A program made the position numbers and the translations under genes. Below are positions 33,519-42,282 of a stretch of 64,000 nucleotides of DNA, piece after piece; the stretch's first letter is position 1; each line of letters starts with the position of its first letter. The stretch is from Candidatus Pyrohabitans jungbluthii (lineage in GTDB: Archaea; Hydrothermarchaeota; Hydrothermarchaeia; Hydrothermarchaeales; BMS3B): the NCBI GenBank assembly GCA_002010065.2, contig MTMD02000010.1, forward strand, positions 7,478 to 71,477, written 5' to 3'. The notes under the pieces were generated by a model, which was given only the letters and a program-made list of their open reading frames with translations, did no database searches and had not been told where the DNA came from.

Positions 33519-33884
33519 ATGAGCAGGTATATTGCATACGCAGCCTTCGGGCTTCTCGCACTGCTGCTCCTCCTGACGTGGCACTACGAGAGCGGTGGCT
33601 CCGCCTTAGGGGTGTGCCGCGCATGGGGGAGCTTTCTAACAGGCTCAGCACCGTGGAACGCGGCAGGGAGTATGCAGGAGATGCACCTGCGCCACATGGG
33701 TGGCTACGGCTTCCGCGGCTTTGGTCTAGCCTTCTGGGTGCTTGTCATAGCTTTCCTTTACCTCCTGCTCTCTGGCGGAGAGCGCAAACTCAGCCCCATA
33801 GACGAGCTTAACGCAAGATTTGCCCGCGGGGAGATAACGCGGGAGGAGTACGAGAAAGCAAAGAGGCTGCTGGAAGAGAAGTAA
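33519..33884 (+). CDS. Membrane protein with C-terminal SHOCT domain
   Basis: The 121-aa protein has an N-terminal membrane segment (IAYAAFGLLALLLLLTWHY), an extracytoplasmic loop with one Cys and MHLRHMGGYGFRGFG, a second segment (FWVLVIAFLYLLL) and the SHOCT helix pair (SPIDELNARFARGEITREEY). It pairs with the preceding SHOCT protein, likely as a partner. AGGAGGTTGAG precedes ATG and lies within the end of the preceding gene. Loop residues Met, His and Met could bind a metal, a possibility only. Confidence 0.82.
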   Translation: MSRYIAYAAFGLLALLLLLTWHYESGGSALGVCRAWGSFLTGSAPWNAAGSMQEMHLRHMGGYGFRGFGLAFWVLVIAFLYLLLSGGERKLSPIDELNARFARGEITREEYEKAKRLLEEK

Positions 33885-33956
33885 AAGATTTGCCTCAGAA
33901 ATTTTCCATTGTGGCAAATAAAAACTATAAATAGTGGCCAGGTTCTCAGATTTTCC

Positions 33957-34817
33957 ATGAGTCTGAGCAGCTTCTTCCATGAATACTTCGTCAAGCCTCT
34001 CCAGACGGGTGCCGGGTACAACCCCTACAATACCGTAGCTTATGGAATCCTCCTTATACTGGGCGCCTACGCAGTTTTGCGACTCTTAAGGCGTCTCGAC
34101 GTTCGCCTGGATGAGGAGCTTTTCAGGGCTCTTGTCCCTTTTGTGATTCTAGGCGGCTTGATAAGGGCACTGGAAGAGTTCGCAAGGGTAAGCGGCTCAG
34201 GCTTGGTTCCTCACAGCTTCCTATTTCTCACGCCCGGGGTTTACTTTTTAATTCTCACCCTTGTTTTATTATCCCTCGCAACCGGTATAGCGCTGAAGAA
34301 GGAGAAGTATCACCAGGTGGTCTTCTACTCCGGTGTGCTCCTGTGCGCCTTCGCCTCTGTGCTTTTCCTCTATGACCTCTCTCTGGTCGCTTCGCAGAGG
34401 GCGATATCTCTTTTTTCAGGTGAGCCACTGAAGCTCCAGGTGAGGGTTTTTATTGGCATCCTTCTATTCTCTCTGGGGCTTGCTCTCCTGGCCATGCTCC
34501 CGCTGAGGCGGCTCAACCTGGCCTCTCGCTTAAATACCCTGATTGTGTGGGGCGTTGCCTTCGACGCTGCCTCGGTGAGCCTGGCGGCACTTTCCTTGGG
34601 TTATGCGGCAGAGCAACCCCTTACCCAGAGCATGCTCTCCGCACATCCTTTAATTTATCCCCTCTTCAAGATGGGTCTCTACCTGGCTATCCTTTACTTC
34701 GTTGAGAGTGATGTGCCCAGGGAGGATGAAACCTACTGGCTCACCAAGCTTATCCTGCTGGTGCTTAGCCTGCCCATGGGTTTGCACAACTCGCTTCAGG
34801 TGCTTTTAGGGGTTTAG
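33957..34817 (+). CDS. DUF63 family archaeal membrane protein
   Basis: The product is about 286 aa with about eight membrane segments. The start FFHEYFVKPLQTGAGYNPYN followed by TVAYGILLILGAYAVLRLL is typical of archaeal DUF63, and the C-terminus has LPMGLHNSLQVLLGV. The family occurs only in archaea and its function is unknown. AACTATAAATAG (33924-33935) is about 27 nt before ATG 33957, indicating a leaderless message. It is convergent with the CCAHH membrane protein (4-bp overlap of ends). Confidence 0.85.
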   Translation: MSLSSFFHEYFVKPLQTGAGYNPYNTVAYGILLILGAYAVLRLLRRLDVRLDEELFRALVPFVILGGLIRALEEFARVSGSGLVPHSFLFLTPGVYFLILTLVLLSLATGIALKKEKYHQVVFYSGVLLCAFASVLFLYDLSLVASQRAISLFSGEPLKLQVRVFIGILLFSLGLALLAMLPLRRLNLASRLNTLIVWGVAFDAASVSLAALSLGYAAEQPLTQSMLSAHPLIYPLFKMGLYLAILYFVESDVPREDETYWLTKLILLVLSLPMGLHNSLQVLLGV

Positions 34818-35410
34818 TAAGGGGAGAGGTCCACCACGCCTAGGTAGCCCGCGATGGCCACGAGAACAAAGGTGAGCACCGCCACCACGAGGGTGACTCT
34901 GAACACCCTCTCCATGTTCACCCTGTAGAGCACCTGGAACCTGCTTCCTTCCTGGAGGAAACCATTCTGGGCAATAATTTTGAGCATGAAGGCAAGGCCT
35001 ACGAGGTTTGAAAGCAAGCCAAGCACCATAAAGAGAAGCTGGTACTCAGTCAGGAAAAGCGCCGCCGCAGAGACGCCGAGGATGGGCAGAACATCGCTGA
35101 CGTGGTGAGCGCAGCACGCCACCATGGCAACGCCGCTCATGCCTCCGCTTGCGGCGACGCCTGCGCCGGCATGTGCTTTTCTGAGCTTTGAAACTGCTCT
35201 GATGTAGTAGTATAGCGCCATCTGTGTGCCAAAGCCTGCGGAGAGAGCGAGGATCCAGTACCAGAGTTCTCTGAAAGAATCCAAGGCGTGCTCAAAGCTC
35301 TGCGCAACGGTGAGAATGCCAAAGTAGAGAAGAAGAAGGGCAGAGCCCCCGGCAAAGCCAGCGATAATCGCGCGAGTCTTTAGCGCGTTGAAATCCTCGC
35401 TTTGCATCAC
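34814..35410 (-). CDS. Five-TM membrane protein with CCAHH motif, possible metal binding
   Basis: The 198-aa protein has about five membrane segments. The third carries MSGVAMVACCAHHVSDVLPI; two Cys and two His in a row inside the membrane suggest a copper or other soft-metal site. Short acidic/His patches (ERVFR, SFEHALDSF) are in the loops. I recall related CCxHH proteins in halophiles and other archaea, with no assigned function. Upstream, a lipoprotein gene faces the same way 78 bp away. Position beside the Met-rich exported protein fits a metal-handling locus, but this is inference. Confidence 0.65.
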   Translation of the reverse strand: MMQSEDFNALKTRAIIAGFAGGSALLLLYFGILTVAQSFEHALDSFRELWYWILALSAGFGTQMALYYYIRAVSKLRKAHAGAGVAASGGMSGVAMVACCAHHVSDVLPILGVSAAALFLTEYQLLFMVLGLLSNLVGLAFMLKIIAQNGFLQEGSRFQVLYRVNMERVFRVTLVVAVLTFVLVAIAGYLGVVDLSPY

Positions 35411-35488
35411 CTCAACTCCTTCAAGTAGATAGGAACCACCAGCGGGTTCCTATTACCTCCTGCAACCATATGATTCATAATATCCACC

Positions 35489-35980
35489 CTATTGCTTGAA
35501 GTTCAGATTCCACCTGAAGATTCTCTTGCCCTGAATGCCGTCGATCTCAAGCACAATATACTCATCCTCCGGCGAAATCAGCTCTGTACCATTGATTCTT
35601 GCAGGAAGAACGAGATAGCCATAGCGATGATGCGAGGATTCTCTTTCCGGCACCCAGGTGAAGCCCTCATTCACCACAACGCCGCGACTGTTCCTGAAGG
35701 TGGAGAGCTTCTCAACCCTGTAGCCGGAGAGGTCAACGGAGTGGGTGTTCAGATATACCTTAAATACTATTTTCTCCTTCTCCTCCGGCATCAATGGGTT
35801 AAGATATACTACATCCACGTCCACCGCTCCGAGGCTGCTCCTTCTTACCAAGTCCCTCTCGCTGAGGGTTTTCCCAGAGGCAGCTGAGATGGAAGCGTCG
35901 CCACTTCCACTATTAGACGAAGTACAGCCTGTAAACAGCACAATCGCGCCAATCAGAAAAATTGCAAGGATTCTTCTCAT
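35489..35980 (-). CDS. Exported lipoprotein, unknown
   Basis: The 163-aa protein has a lipoprotein signal (ILAIFLIGAIVLFTGC, Cys at about 19) and a Ser/Gly-rich linker, followed by a beta-rich domain (about 55-160) of an immunoglobulin-like or similar fold: VDVDVVYLNPLMPEEKEKIV and VLPARINGTELISPEDEYIV. AGGTGATGAA precedes the ATG. It lies in the same direction as the CCAHH protein, possibly in one operon, and would be anchored outside the membrane. No catalytic site was seen. Confidence 0.7.
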   Translation of the reverse strand: MRRILAIFLIGAIVLFTGCTSSNSGSGDASISAASGKTLSERDLVRRSSLGAVDVDVVYLNPLMPEEKEKIVFKVYLNTHSVDLSGYRVEKLSTFRNSRGVVVNEGFTWVPERESSHHRYGYLVLPARINGTELISPEDEYIVLEIDGIQGKRIFRWNLNFKQ

Positions 35981-36259
35981 TTCATCACCTCATACTTTAA
36001 TCACACCTAAAGGGAGATGAAATTTGTTCGTAAAACTGTAGGCGAATGGAAATTCAGAAGGCACCCTCTTGCAACAACTACGCCTGAGACCGTCCAAAAC
36101 GGTACGCCGGGCACATTTTGGCTTCCGATTTCCATAACGCTTTCTTTGATGCGTACACCAAGGATGCGAAGGCGTTTACGCCTTCTGATTATACTCGCCT
36201 AACGTAGCGCGCATGCTTCCACAACAAATTTAAATACCTTCAAGCCTTACTTCATCAGG
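35981..36259. other. Intergenic region with two hairpins and the hisD promoter
   Basis: ACCGT-CCAAA-ACGGT (about 36089-36103) and GAAGGCG-TTTA-CGCCTTC (about 36169-36186) form stems. No credible gene is present; the open frame 36017-36202 has no coding features. The TATA box AAATTTAAATACC (36226-36238) is about 28 nt before the hisD ATG, giving a probable leaderless start. Confidence 0.5.
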
Positions 36260-37543
36260 ATGCTTTTCTCTGAGATTGCCAAGCTCACCCAAGAGCAGAA
36301 GGCTAAGCTCCTGCGCAGGGGCAGGGCAGACCTGAGCCAGGTTGAGGCGAAGGTAGCCGAGATTCTTGCAGAGGTTCGCTCACGAGGCGACGCTGCGCTG
36401 CGCGAGTTTACACGGCGCTTCGACGGCGTTGAGGTGGAGGAGCTCAAAGTCAGCGAGGAGGAAATCGAGAAGGCGAGGGAGAGAGTAGATGGAAAGCTCA
36501 TAGAGGCGCTGGAGCTTGCGAAGGAGAACATCGCCGAGTTTCACCGCCGCCAGCTCCGCAATGACTGGAGCTATGCCAAGGACGGCATTACTCTGGGGCA
36601 GGTTTATCGTGCCATTGAGAGCGTGGGGTGCTACGTGCCCGGCGGAAGAGCAAGCTACCCCTCTACTGTGCTGATGTGCGCAATCCCCGCGAAGGTCGCA
36701 GGGGTAAGCCGGGTAGTTGTGACCACGCCGCCCATGAAGGGCGGTGAGGTGAACCCCTTAACCTTAGCCGCTTGCTCCATCGCGGGTGTAGACGAGGTAT
36801 ACCGCGTTGGCGGGGCTCAGGCAATAGCAGCCCTCGCCTACGGCACCGAAAGCATAGCGCGGGTTGAAAAAATTGTTGGCCCTGGCAACGTTTACGTAAC
36901 CGCCGCGAAGCGCTTAGTGAGCAGCGAGGTTGCCATAGACATGCCCGCAGGTCCAAGCGAGGTGCTCATCATCGCGGACGACTCCGCTGACGCACGCTTC
37001 ATAGCGCTGGACATGCTTGCACAGGCGGAGCACGACCCCTTAGCCACGAGTGTGCTCGTAACCACCTCGCTGGAACTTGCAAAGCGGGTAAGAGAAATCC
37101 TTGAAAAAGAAACGCCTGCCCGCGCTGAGGCAAAGCAGGCGATTGAGGCTAATGGTGCGATACTCGTAGCCAGCGACATCGCCCAGGCGATAGATTTTGC
37201 AAATATGTTTGCGCCCGAGCATCTTGAGATTATCACTCGCGACGACGAAGCTGTGCTTCGCAGGATAAATAGCGCTGGCTCAGTTTTCCTGGGCAGCTAT
37301 TCCCCTGTTGCGTGTGGCGACTATGCGAGTGGCACAAACCATGTGCTGCCCACCGCAGGGTATGCGCGCGCCTACTCTGGACTAAACGTTTACGATTTCC
37401 TCAAGGTAATATCCTTCCAGAAGCTGAGCAAAGACGGGCTGGAGAGGCTTGCAAAAGCAATAGTACCCCTTGCAAAGGCGGAAGGACTTGAGATGCACGC
37501 TAAAAGCGTGGAAGCAAGATTAGCGAGGCGAGAGCATGATTGA
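36260..37543 (+). CDS. hisD: Histidinol dehydrogenase
   Basis: The 427-aa protein matches HisD throughout: GCYVPGGRASYPSTVLM (NAD and substrate part, about 130), the Zn ligands Gln and His in LAQAEHDPLATS (about 256), the general base in FAPEHLEI (about 318), the Asp ligand in GDYASGTNHVLPTAG (about 353) and the C-terminal His in MHAKSVEARL. It oxidises histidinol to histidine in two NAD-dependent steps. No other his gene is near. The stop overlaps the start of aspS by 8 nt. Confidence 0.97.
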   Translation: MLFSEIAKLTQEQKAKLLRRGRADLSQVEAKVAEILAEVRSRGDAALREFTRRFDGVEVEELKVSEEEIEKARERVDGKLIEALELAKENIAEFHRRQLRNDWSYAKDGITLGQVYRAIESVGCYVPGGRASYPSTVLMCAIPAKVAGVSRVVVTTPPMKGGEVNPLTLAACSIAGVDEVYRVGGAQAIAALAYGTESIARVEKIVGPGNVYVTAAKRLVSSEVAIDMPAGPSEVLIIADDSADARFIALDMLAQAEHDPLATSVLVTTSLELAKRVREILEKETPARAEAKQAIEANGAILVASDIAQAIDFANMFAPEHLEIITRDDEAVLRRINSAGSVFLGSYSPVACGDYASGTNHVLPTAGYARAYSGLNVYDFLKVISFQKLSKDGLERLAKAIVPLAKAEGLEMHAKSVEARLARREHD

Positions 37544-38852
37544 GCGCGTTTATTCGGGTGAGCTTTCCCCTGAGAAGGACGGAGAAGAGGTAAGCATCGC
37601 AGGCTGGGTGCATGAAAAGCGCAAGCTGGGCGGGCTTCTTTTCCTCCTCGTTAGAGACCGCGACGGCATAGTGCAGGTAACCCTGCCCAAGAAGTTCGTC
37701 CCAGCTGAAGTTTTTGAGACCGCAAAAGGTGTGAGCAAAGAGAGCGTCGTTGTTGTGAAGGGGAAGCTTCAGGCAATGGATAAGGCTCCCGGCGGAGTTG
37801 AGGTTATCCCCTCGCAGATAGAGGTGCTGAGCAGCGCCGCCTCGCCTTTACCCCTTGACCCCACTGGCAAGGTTCCCGCTAATTTGGACACTCGCCTGGA
37901 CCACCGCGTGCTCGACCTGCGCAAGCCCCAGGTGGCGGCGATTTTCAAGATACGCAGCCGTGCTCTGAAGGCTGCAAGGGAGCACCTCCTGAGCCAAGGC
38001 TTCATCGAGGTGCACACTCCTCGAATAATCTCTACCGCCAGCGAGGGCGGCACAGAGCTATTCCCAATAAGCTACTTCGAGCGCGAAGCCTTCTTAGCCC
38101 AGAGCCCGCAGCTGTACAAGCAGATGCTCATGGGCTCAGGTTTAGACCGCGTGTTTGAGATAGCCACCTATTTCCGTGCTGAAGAGCATGACACCATATG
38201 GCACCTGAATGAGATTACCGCCGTCGATTGTGAGCTTGCATTTATCTCTGGCTATGAGGATGTGCTCAAGGTTATTGAAGGGCTGATCTGTGCCATGATA
38301 CGCGAGGTTAAAGAGCACTGCTCGCAGGAGCTTGAGCGGCTTGGGGTGGAGCTTGAGGTACCGCGCACGCCCTTCCCGAGGCTAACCTATGCGGAGGTGC
38401 TCTCACTACTTGAAGAGGAAGCAAACTTGAAGCTGCCCTTCGGTGAGGATTTAACCACCGAGGCGGAGAAGAAGCTCGGCGAGATAATGCACCAGCGAGG
38501 GCACGAGCTTTACTTTGTCACCCGCTTCCCCCTCGACGCCAAGCCCTTCTACACCATGCCCGACAGCGAGGATCCCGAGCTGAGCGCCAGCTTCGACTTG
38601 GAGTTCAAGGGAAGGGAGATTATCTCCGGTTCGCAGCGTATCCACGATTATGATCTCCTCGTGCAGCGCATAAAGGCGAAGGGGCTCAGGGAGCAGAACT
38701 TCTCCAGCTACCTGGAAGCCTTTAAGTACGGCATGCCGCCTCATGGAGGCTTTGGCATGGGCATAGAGCGCTTCCTCATGCTGCTCTTAGACCTGCCAAA
38801 CATTCGCGAGGCGGTGCTCTTTCCGCGAGATAGGCACCGCCTGGAGCCGTAA
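37536..38852 (+). CDS. aspS: Aspartyl-tRNA synthetase, archaeal type (predicted non-discriminating)
   Basis: The 438-aa class II enzyme has an N-terminal OB anticodon domain, a motif 2 YFRAEEHDT, and motif 3 GMGIERFLMLLLDLPNIREA. The OB domain has His26 (GWVHEKR) and Pro85 (DKAPGG). From memory, archaeal AspRS with Trp26 and Lys85 discriminate against tRNA-Asn, while His and Pro at these sites mark the non-discriminating form, so this enzyme probably also makes Asp-tRNA-Asn for the GatCAB amidotransferase. That prediction is inference; the enzyme identity is firm. Translationally coupled to hisD. Confidence 0.95.
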   Translation: MIERVYSGELSPEKDGEEVSIAGWVHEKRKLGGLLFLLVRDRDGIVQVTLPKKFVPAEVFETAKGVSKESVVVVKGKLQAMDKAPGGVEVIPSQIEVLSSAASPLPLDPTGKVPANLDTRLDHRVLDLRKPQVAAIFKIRSRALKAAREHLLSQGFIEVHTPRIISTASEGGTELFPISYFEREAFLAQSPQLYKQMLMGSGLDRVFEIATYFRAEEHDTIWHLNEITAVDCELAFISGYEDVLKVIEGLICAMIREVKEHCSQELERLGVELEVPRTPFPRLTYAEVLSLLEEEANLKLPFGEDLTTEAEKKLGEIMHQRGHELYFVTRFPLDAKPFYTMPDSEDPELSASFDLEFKGREIISGSQRIHDYDLLVQRIKAKGLREQNFSSYLEAFKYGMPPHGGFGMGIERFLMLLLDLPNIREAVLFPRDRHRLEP

Positions 38853-38855
38853 AGG

Positions 38856-39854
38856 TTAAAACCACTTCTTAAACGTGGCTATGGTTACGACGGCTATGGC
38901 AAGCTGAAAGAGCAGCACAGTTGCCACGACCTCATATTCGTAGGCTTTTCCCTTTATTTTCCTGAGCAGAGCAACCGCCACGTGGGGCACACTGTAGATT
39001 TTGCTCTTAACCGCTAGGGAACCATCTTCGAGCACCTTTGCTGGCCACTCAGGCTTGAACCTCCCTCTCGCCTTGAGCACCAGCTCCATGTAATACATGG
39101 CGAACAGCACCGCCGCAAACCTCTCTATGTTCCCCAAGATTGCCACTATTGCCACGCCCGCGCCAGCGAAGTAGGTGAGCACATCACCAGGAAACACCTT
39201 TGAAGGATACCAGTTGAATATTAAGAAGGCGAGCAGCGCCCCAACGATGCACGCCGAGATGAGAAAGGCGTCAAAAGCATCCACCTCCCACGAGAGGTAT
39301 GCCAGCGTGGAGAATATCACTACACCCTGCAAAGCCTCCAAGCCATTGTAGCCCGCGAGCATATTAAAGGCGTTTGTAGTACCTACGATGCCTATGGGCA
39401 CTATGAGCAGAGGATAGAGCAGCCCCAGCTCCACCTGCCCCAGAAAGGGGAAGGTCATCATCGCATGCCCGGCATTAACCACCATTATAGGGATGGGCAC
39501 CATAAACGTGAGAAGCACCTTTTCACTCTGCCTTAGCCCTATCCTCCACCCCAGCATGTCGTCAACCATGCCTATAAGTGCGGCTATGAGCAAGCTCAGC
39601 GTGGCTGCAAGTAGCTCTATTATAGAGCCATCGCCATAGTAGAAGGTTTCAAGGGCGATCATCACAAGCAGTGCAAGGAGCACCCCAAAGACAACGGCGA
39701 TGCCCCCCATCTCCGCAACCTCTCTTTCATCCTGCTTGTGCACATCTCTTCCCACGAAACCGGTGCTCCTCGCGCGGTGTATCCACTTTGGCAGTGCCAC
39801 CAGTGTCGCAAAGAAGCTGATGGCAAATAAACCCACAGCGACCCCCAAGTCCAT
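38856..39854 (-). CDS. GPT-family glycosyl-1-phosphate transferase (AglH/MraY-like)
   Basis: The 332-aa membrane protein has about ten membrane segments with the catalytic motifs AALIGMVDDMLGW (Asp-Asp, about residue 95), NAFNMLAGYNGLE (about 160) and NWYPSKVFPGDV (about 215). It transfers a sugar-1-phosphate, often GlcNAc-1-P, from a nucleotide sugar to dolichyl phosphate as the first step of N-glycan or surface glycan synthesis. No other glycosylation gene is near. It converges with aspS, 3 bp apart. Confidence 0.9.
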   Translation of the reverse strand: MDLGVAVGLFAISFFATLVALPKWIHRARSTGFVGRDVHKQDEREVAEMGGIAVVFGVLLALLVMIALETFYYGDGSIIELLAATLSLLIAALIGMVDDMLGWRIGLRQSEKVLLTFMVPIPIMVVNAGHAMMTFPFLGQVELGLLYPLLIVPIGIVGTTNAFNMLAGYNGLEALQGVVIFSTLAYLSWEVDAFDAFLISACIVGALLAFLIFNWYPSKVFPGDVLTYFAGAGVAIVAILGNIERFAAVLFAMYYMELVLKARGRFKPEWPAKVLEDGSLAVKSKIYSVPHVAVALLRKIKGKAYEYEVVATVLLFQLAIAVVTIATFKKWF

Positions 39855-39984
39855 GGTGGTAGAGTCTGATGGCAGGTATTTAAAAGTAACGAAAGTGTTT
39901 ATAAATTCTGTTTAAAGTTACACCGGCGGCAAACCTTTATCTACGCTGAGAAATAATAACTGGATCCTGAAGGAAGGTGAAAAC

Positions 39985-41157
39985 TTGAAGTTTGTGAACC
40001 GTTATAAGGACTACGTGGTCATAAACCCGCTCATGCGTGGCGGGATTCTTCCGCAAGAGGTGCAGGAGCAGCTCTGCCAAGACGGCTGGCTGGAGATAGG
40101 TTACTCGGTGTGCCACGACTGCATCGAGGGAAGGAGCAGCCTGATTACCAAACCGCCGATTAGAAAATTTCTGAAACAGGTGGCAGAATTCTTTGGCGGC
40201 GATGAAGCGGAGCACACCTTCGGATGCAGGGCGGCGCAGTACGTGGTGATGAAAACCATAGCCGACCATGTGAAGGAGGAGGGGCTTGAGCCAGTGGTGG
40301 TGGTCGACCCTAACTCCCACTACACCACAAATATAGCGGCAGAGATGGTTGGCCTGCGCGTGGTTGAGCCTCCTCATACTGGCTATCCTGAGTACAAGGT
40401 TACCGTTGAAGCCTTTCAGGAGAAGATCGAAGAGGTAGGCAGGCCAGCGCTCGTGGTTGCAACGCATGCCGACCCTTACTTCGGCAACATTGAGCCCGTG
40501 GAGGAGCTGGGCAAGCTGTGCGAGGAGCTTGAAGTACCCTTCATGGTAAACGCCGCCTATACTGCTGGCGTGGCACCGATAGATATGAAGAAGATACGCG
40601 CCGACTTTCTCACAGTAAGTGCGCACAAGAGCATGGCTTCTCTTGCCCCTCTCGGCTTCGTGGTGACCACCTACGAGTGGAGCAAGAAGGCTTTCGCAGC
40701 GTCGAAGTCAAAGGCGGAGTGGACAGGCAGGGTGTTCGGGAAGAAGCTGCCCAACCTCTTTGGGTGCAGTGTGGGTGGAATACCTCTTATATCTGCGATG
40801 CTCAGCTTCGACTACGTTAAAGCGAGGGTAAAGCACTGGGAGGATGAGCTGAAGAAGATTAACGACTTCGTGGACAAGCTCGAGGATATAGGCGAGGGCG
40901 ATATAATGCTCCTGGGCGAGCGTCCAAAGCGCCACCACCTGCTCCACTTCGAGACTCCGCTGTTCTGGGAGATTTCCAAGAAGCACAAGCGAAAGGGCTT
41001 CTTCCTGGCGGAGGAGATGCTCAAGCGCCGCATCGTGGGGCTGCACAAAGGGCTGAGCAAGCACATAAAGCTGAGCGTCTACGGCTTGAGTGACGAGGAG
41101 CGCGAGCGAGTGCTTACCGCTTTTGAGGAGATTGCAGCGCTCAGGGAGAAGCTGTAA
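39985..41157 (+). CDS. pscS: Sep-tRNA:Cys-tRNA synthase
   Basis: The 390-aa PLP enzyme matches SepCysS: the N-terminal Cys-bearing segment GYSVCHDCIEGRSS (catalytic cysteines), the PLP-binding Lys in LTVSAHKSMASLAPLGFV (about residue 215) and FGCSVGGIPLISAM. It converts O-phosphoseryl-tRNA-Cys to Cys-tRNA-Cys using a sulfur donor. Start TTG at 39985 has GGAAGGTGA (39972-39980) well placed and homology begins there. Only SepRS and SepCysE would complete the pathway and neither is in this window; cysS is, at 23.2 kb. It is restricted to certain Euryarchaeota and related lineages. Confidence 0.94.
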   Translation: MKFVNRYKDYVVINPLMRGGILPQEVQEQLCQDGWLEIGYSVCHDCIEGRSSLITKPPIRKFLKQVAEFFGGDEAEHTFGCRAAQYVVMKTIADHVKEEGLEPVVVVDPNSHYTTNIAAEMVGLRVVEPPHTGYPEYKVTVEAFQEKIEEVGRPALVVATHADPYFGNIEPVEELGKLCEELEVPFMVNAAYTAGVAPIDMKKIRADFLTVSAHKSMASLAPLGFVVTTYEWSKKAFAASKSKAEWTGRVFGKKLPNLFGCSVGGIPLISAMLSFDYVKARVKHWEDELKKINDFVDKLEDIGEGDIMLLGERPKRHHLLHFETPLFWEISKKHKRKGFFLAEEMLKRRIVGLHKGLSKHIKLSVYGLSDEERERVLTAFEEIAALREKL

Positions 41158-41205
41158 TAAAACAGTCAGGAACATTAGCCGGAGGCTTCACCAAGCCTAC
41201 GTGGT

Positions 41206-42282
41206 TTACACCCCGCTTTTAAATCTGTTCACACTTTTAATCAAAACCAGATAGAGAGGCAGAGGCATTAGCGCAAATAAAGCGAAGGGGGCAATCTCAT
41301 AACTCCCACCCAGAGAGAGACTTGTGACCACATTCAGGGGCGATATGGTGCTGAATTGCATGCCCGCCAGGAAGAGGTTCATTAATAGCAACGAATACAG
41401 GAAGTGGGCTGTGCCCCTTTTCCTGTAACTCAGCACAAGAAGACAGCCAGAGATAATTAAAATAAGGGCGACGCTAAGAGTTAAGAGGAGGATTAAAAGT
41501 TCCCGCTCAACGGCGATGCCATTAAACTCCAGCAGCCTTATCCAGAGGTAGGACTGCACAGGCACTATTGCAAGGCAGACGATGATTTTGGCATTTATAA
41601 CCTGAAGCAAGCTTAAGGGCGAAGAAATGAGAATGTCTAGGGTCTTTTTCTCCATTTCCTCTGTGAATAAGTCGATAATCAATCCGCCTGCAATAAAAGC
41701 GGGAGCAAGTATCAGCAATGGTATAAGTATACCATAGACGAACTCAAAATAGCTTGATTTAACCCTGCTTTTCCCGATGCTGAGCTCATACCCCAGCACT
41801 TCCCTGATACCATCGGGTAAATAATCAACTCTCCCCCTGCGAAGATTTTCCTCATACCTTTCAATGGGCTCCTTGAGATAAGAGGCTATCAATGTAGCTT
41901 TGATATCATTTTTGGGCAGATATAAATCTATTTTAACAGGATCTGAGTATGGATCTCTTCCCGTAGATACCACCAGTATCCCATCCACATCATATCTATA
42001 AAAAGAATCAAGCGCTTTAGAGAAATCCTTGTAAAATTTCAGATTAAACTTTCCATCCTGCTGAAGCAGATTTATCAGTTCTTTGTCCTCAGATAGAACC
42101 GCCAGATCCACTCTCTCAAGGCCGTATGTGCCTAAAGTCTCTGGAGAAACATAACTCATAATTCCTACAACCAGAAAGGCGGAAAAGGAAGCTATTAAAA
42201 GTTGAATCAGCACCGTCAAAATTAGAGTCTTTTCCTTTATCAGACTCCTGAACTCCTTCTTGACCAGAGCTAACTCCTTCAT
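41206..42282 (-). CDS. ABC-2 type permease of the PrsW-linked exporter
   Basis: The product is about 358 aa. It has an N-terminal membrane helix (LILTVLIQLLIASFSAFLVV), a large extracytoplasmic domain (about 55-190) and five or so helices, with the ABC-2 segment FTEEMEKKTLDILISSPLS. GGAGGGGGAG precedes ATG 42282, which overlaps the stop of the upstream gene by 4 nt, so the two permease halves are co-translated. The ATPase gene starts divergently at 44188. Together they form a NatAB-like exporter; the substrate is unknown. Confidence 0.85.
   Translation of the reverse strand: MKELALVKKEFRSLIKEKTLILTVLIQLLIASFSAFLVVGIMSYVSPETLGTYGLERVDLAVLSEDKELINLLQQDGKFNLKFYKDFSKALDSFYRYDVDGILVVSTGRDPYSDPVKIDLYLPKNDIKATLIASYLKEPIERYEENLRRGRVDYLPDGIREVLGYELSIGKSRVKSSYFEFVYGILIPLLILAPAFIAGGLIIDLFTEEMEKKTLDILISSPLSLLQVINAKIIVCLAIVPVQSYLWIRLLEFNGIAVERELLILLLTLSVALILIISGCLLVLSYRKRGTAHFLYSLLLMNLFLAGMQFSTISPLNVVTSLSLGGSYEIAPFALFALMPLPLYLVLIKSVNRFKSGV

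Noticed and set aside
36017-36202. 61-aa frame between the lipoprotein and hisD
   Set aside because: It runs through two hairpins, has no ribosome binding site and shows no coding bias.
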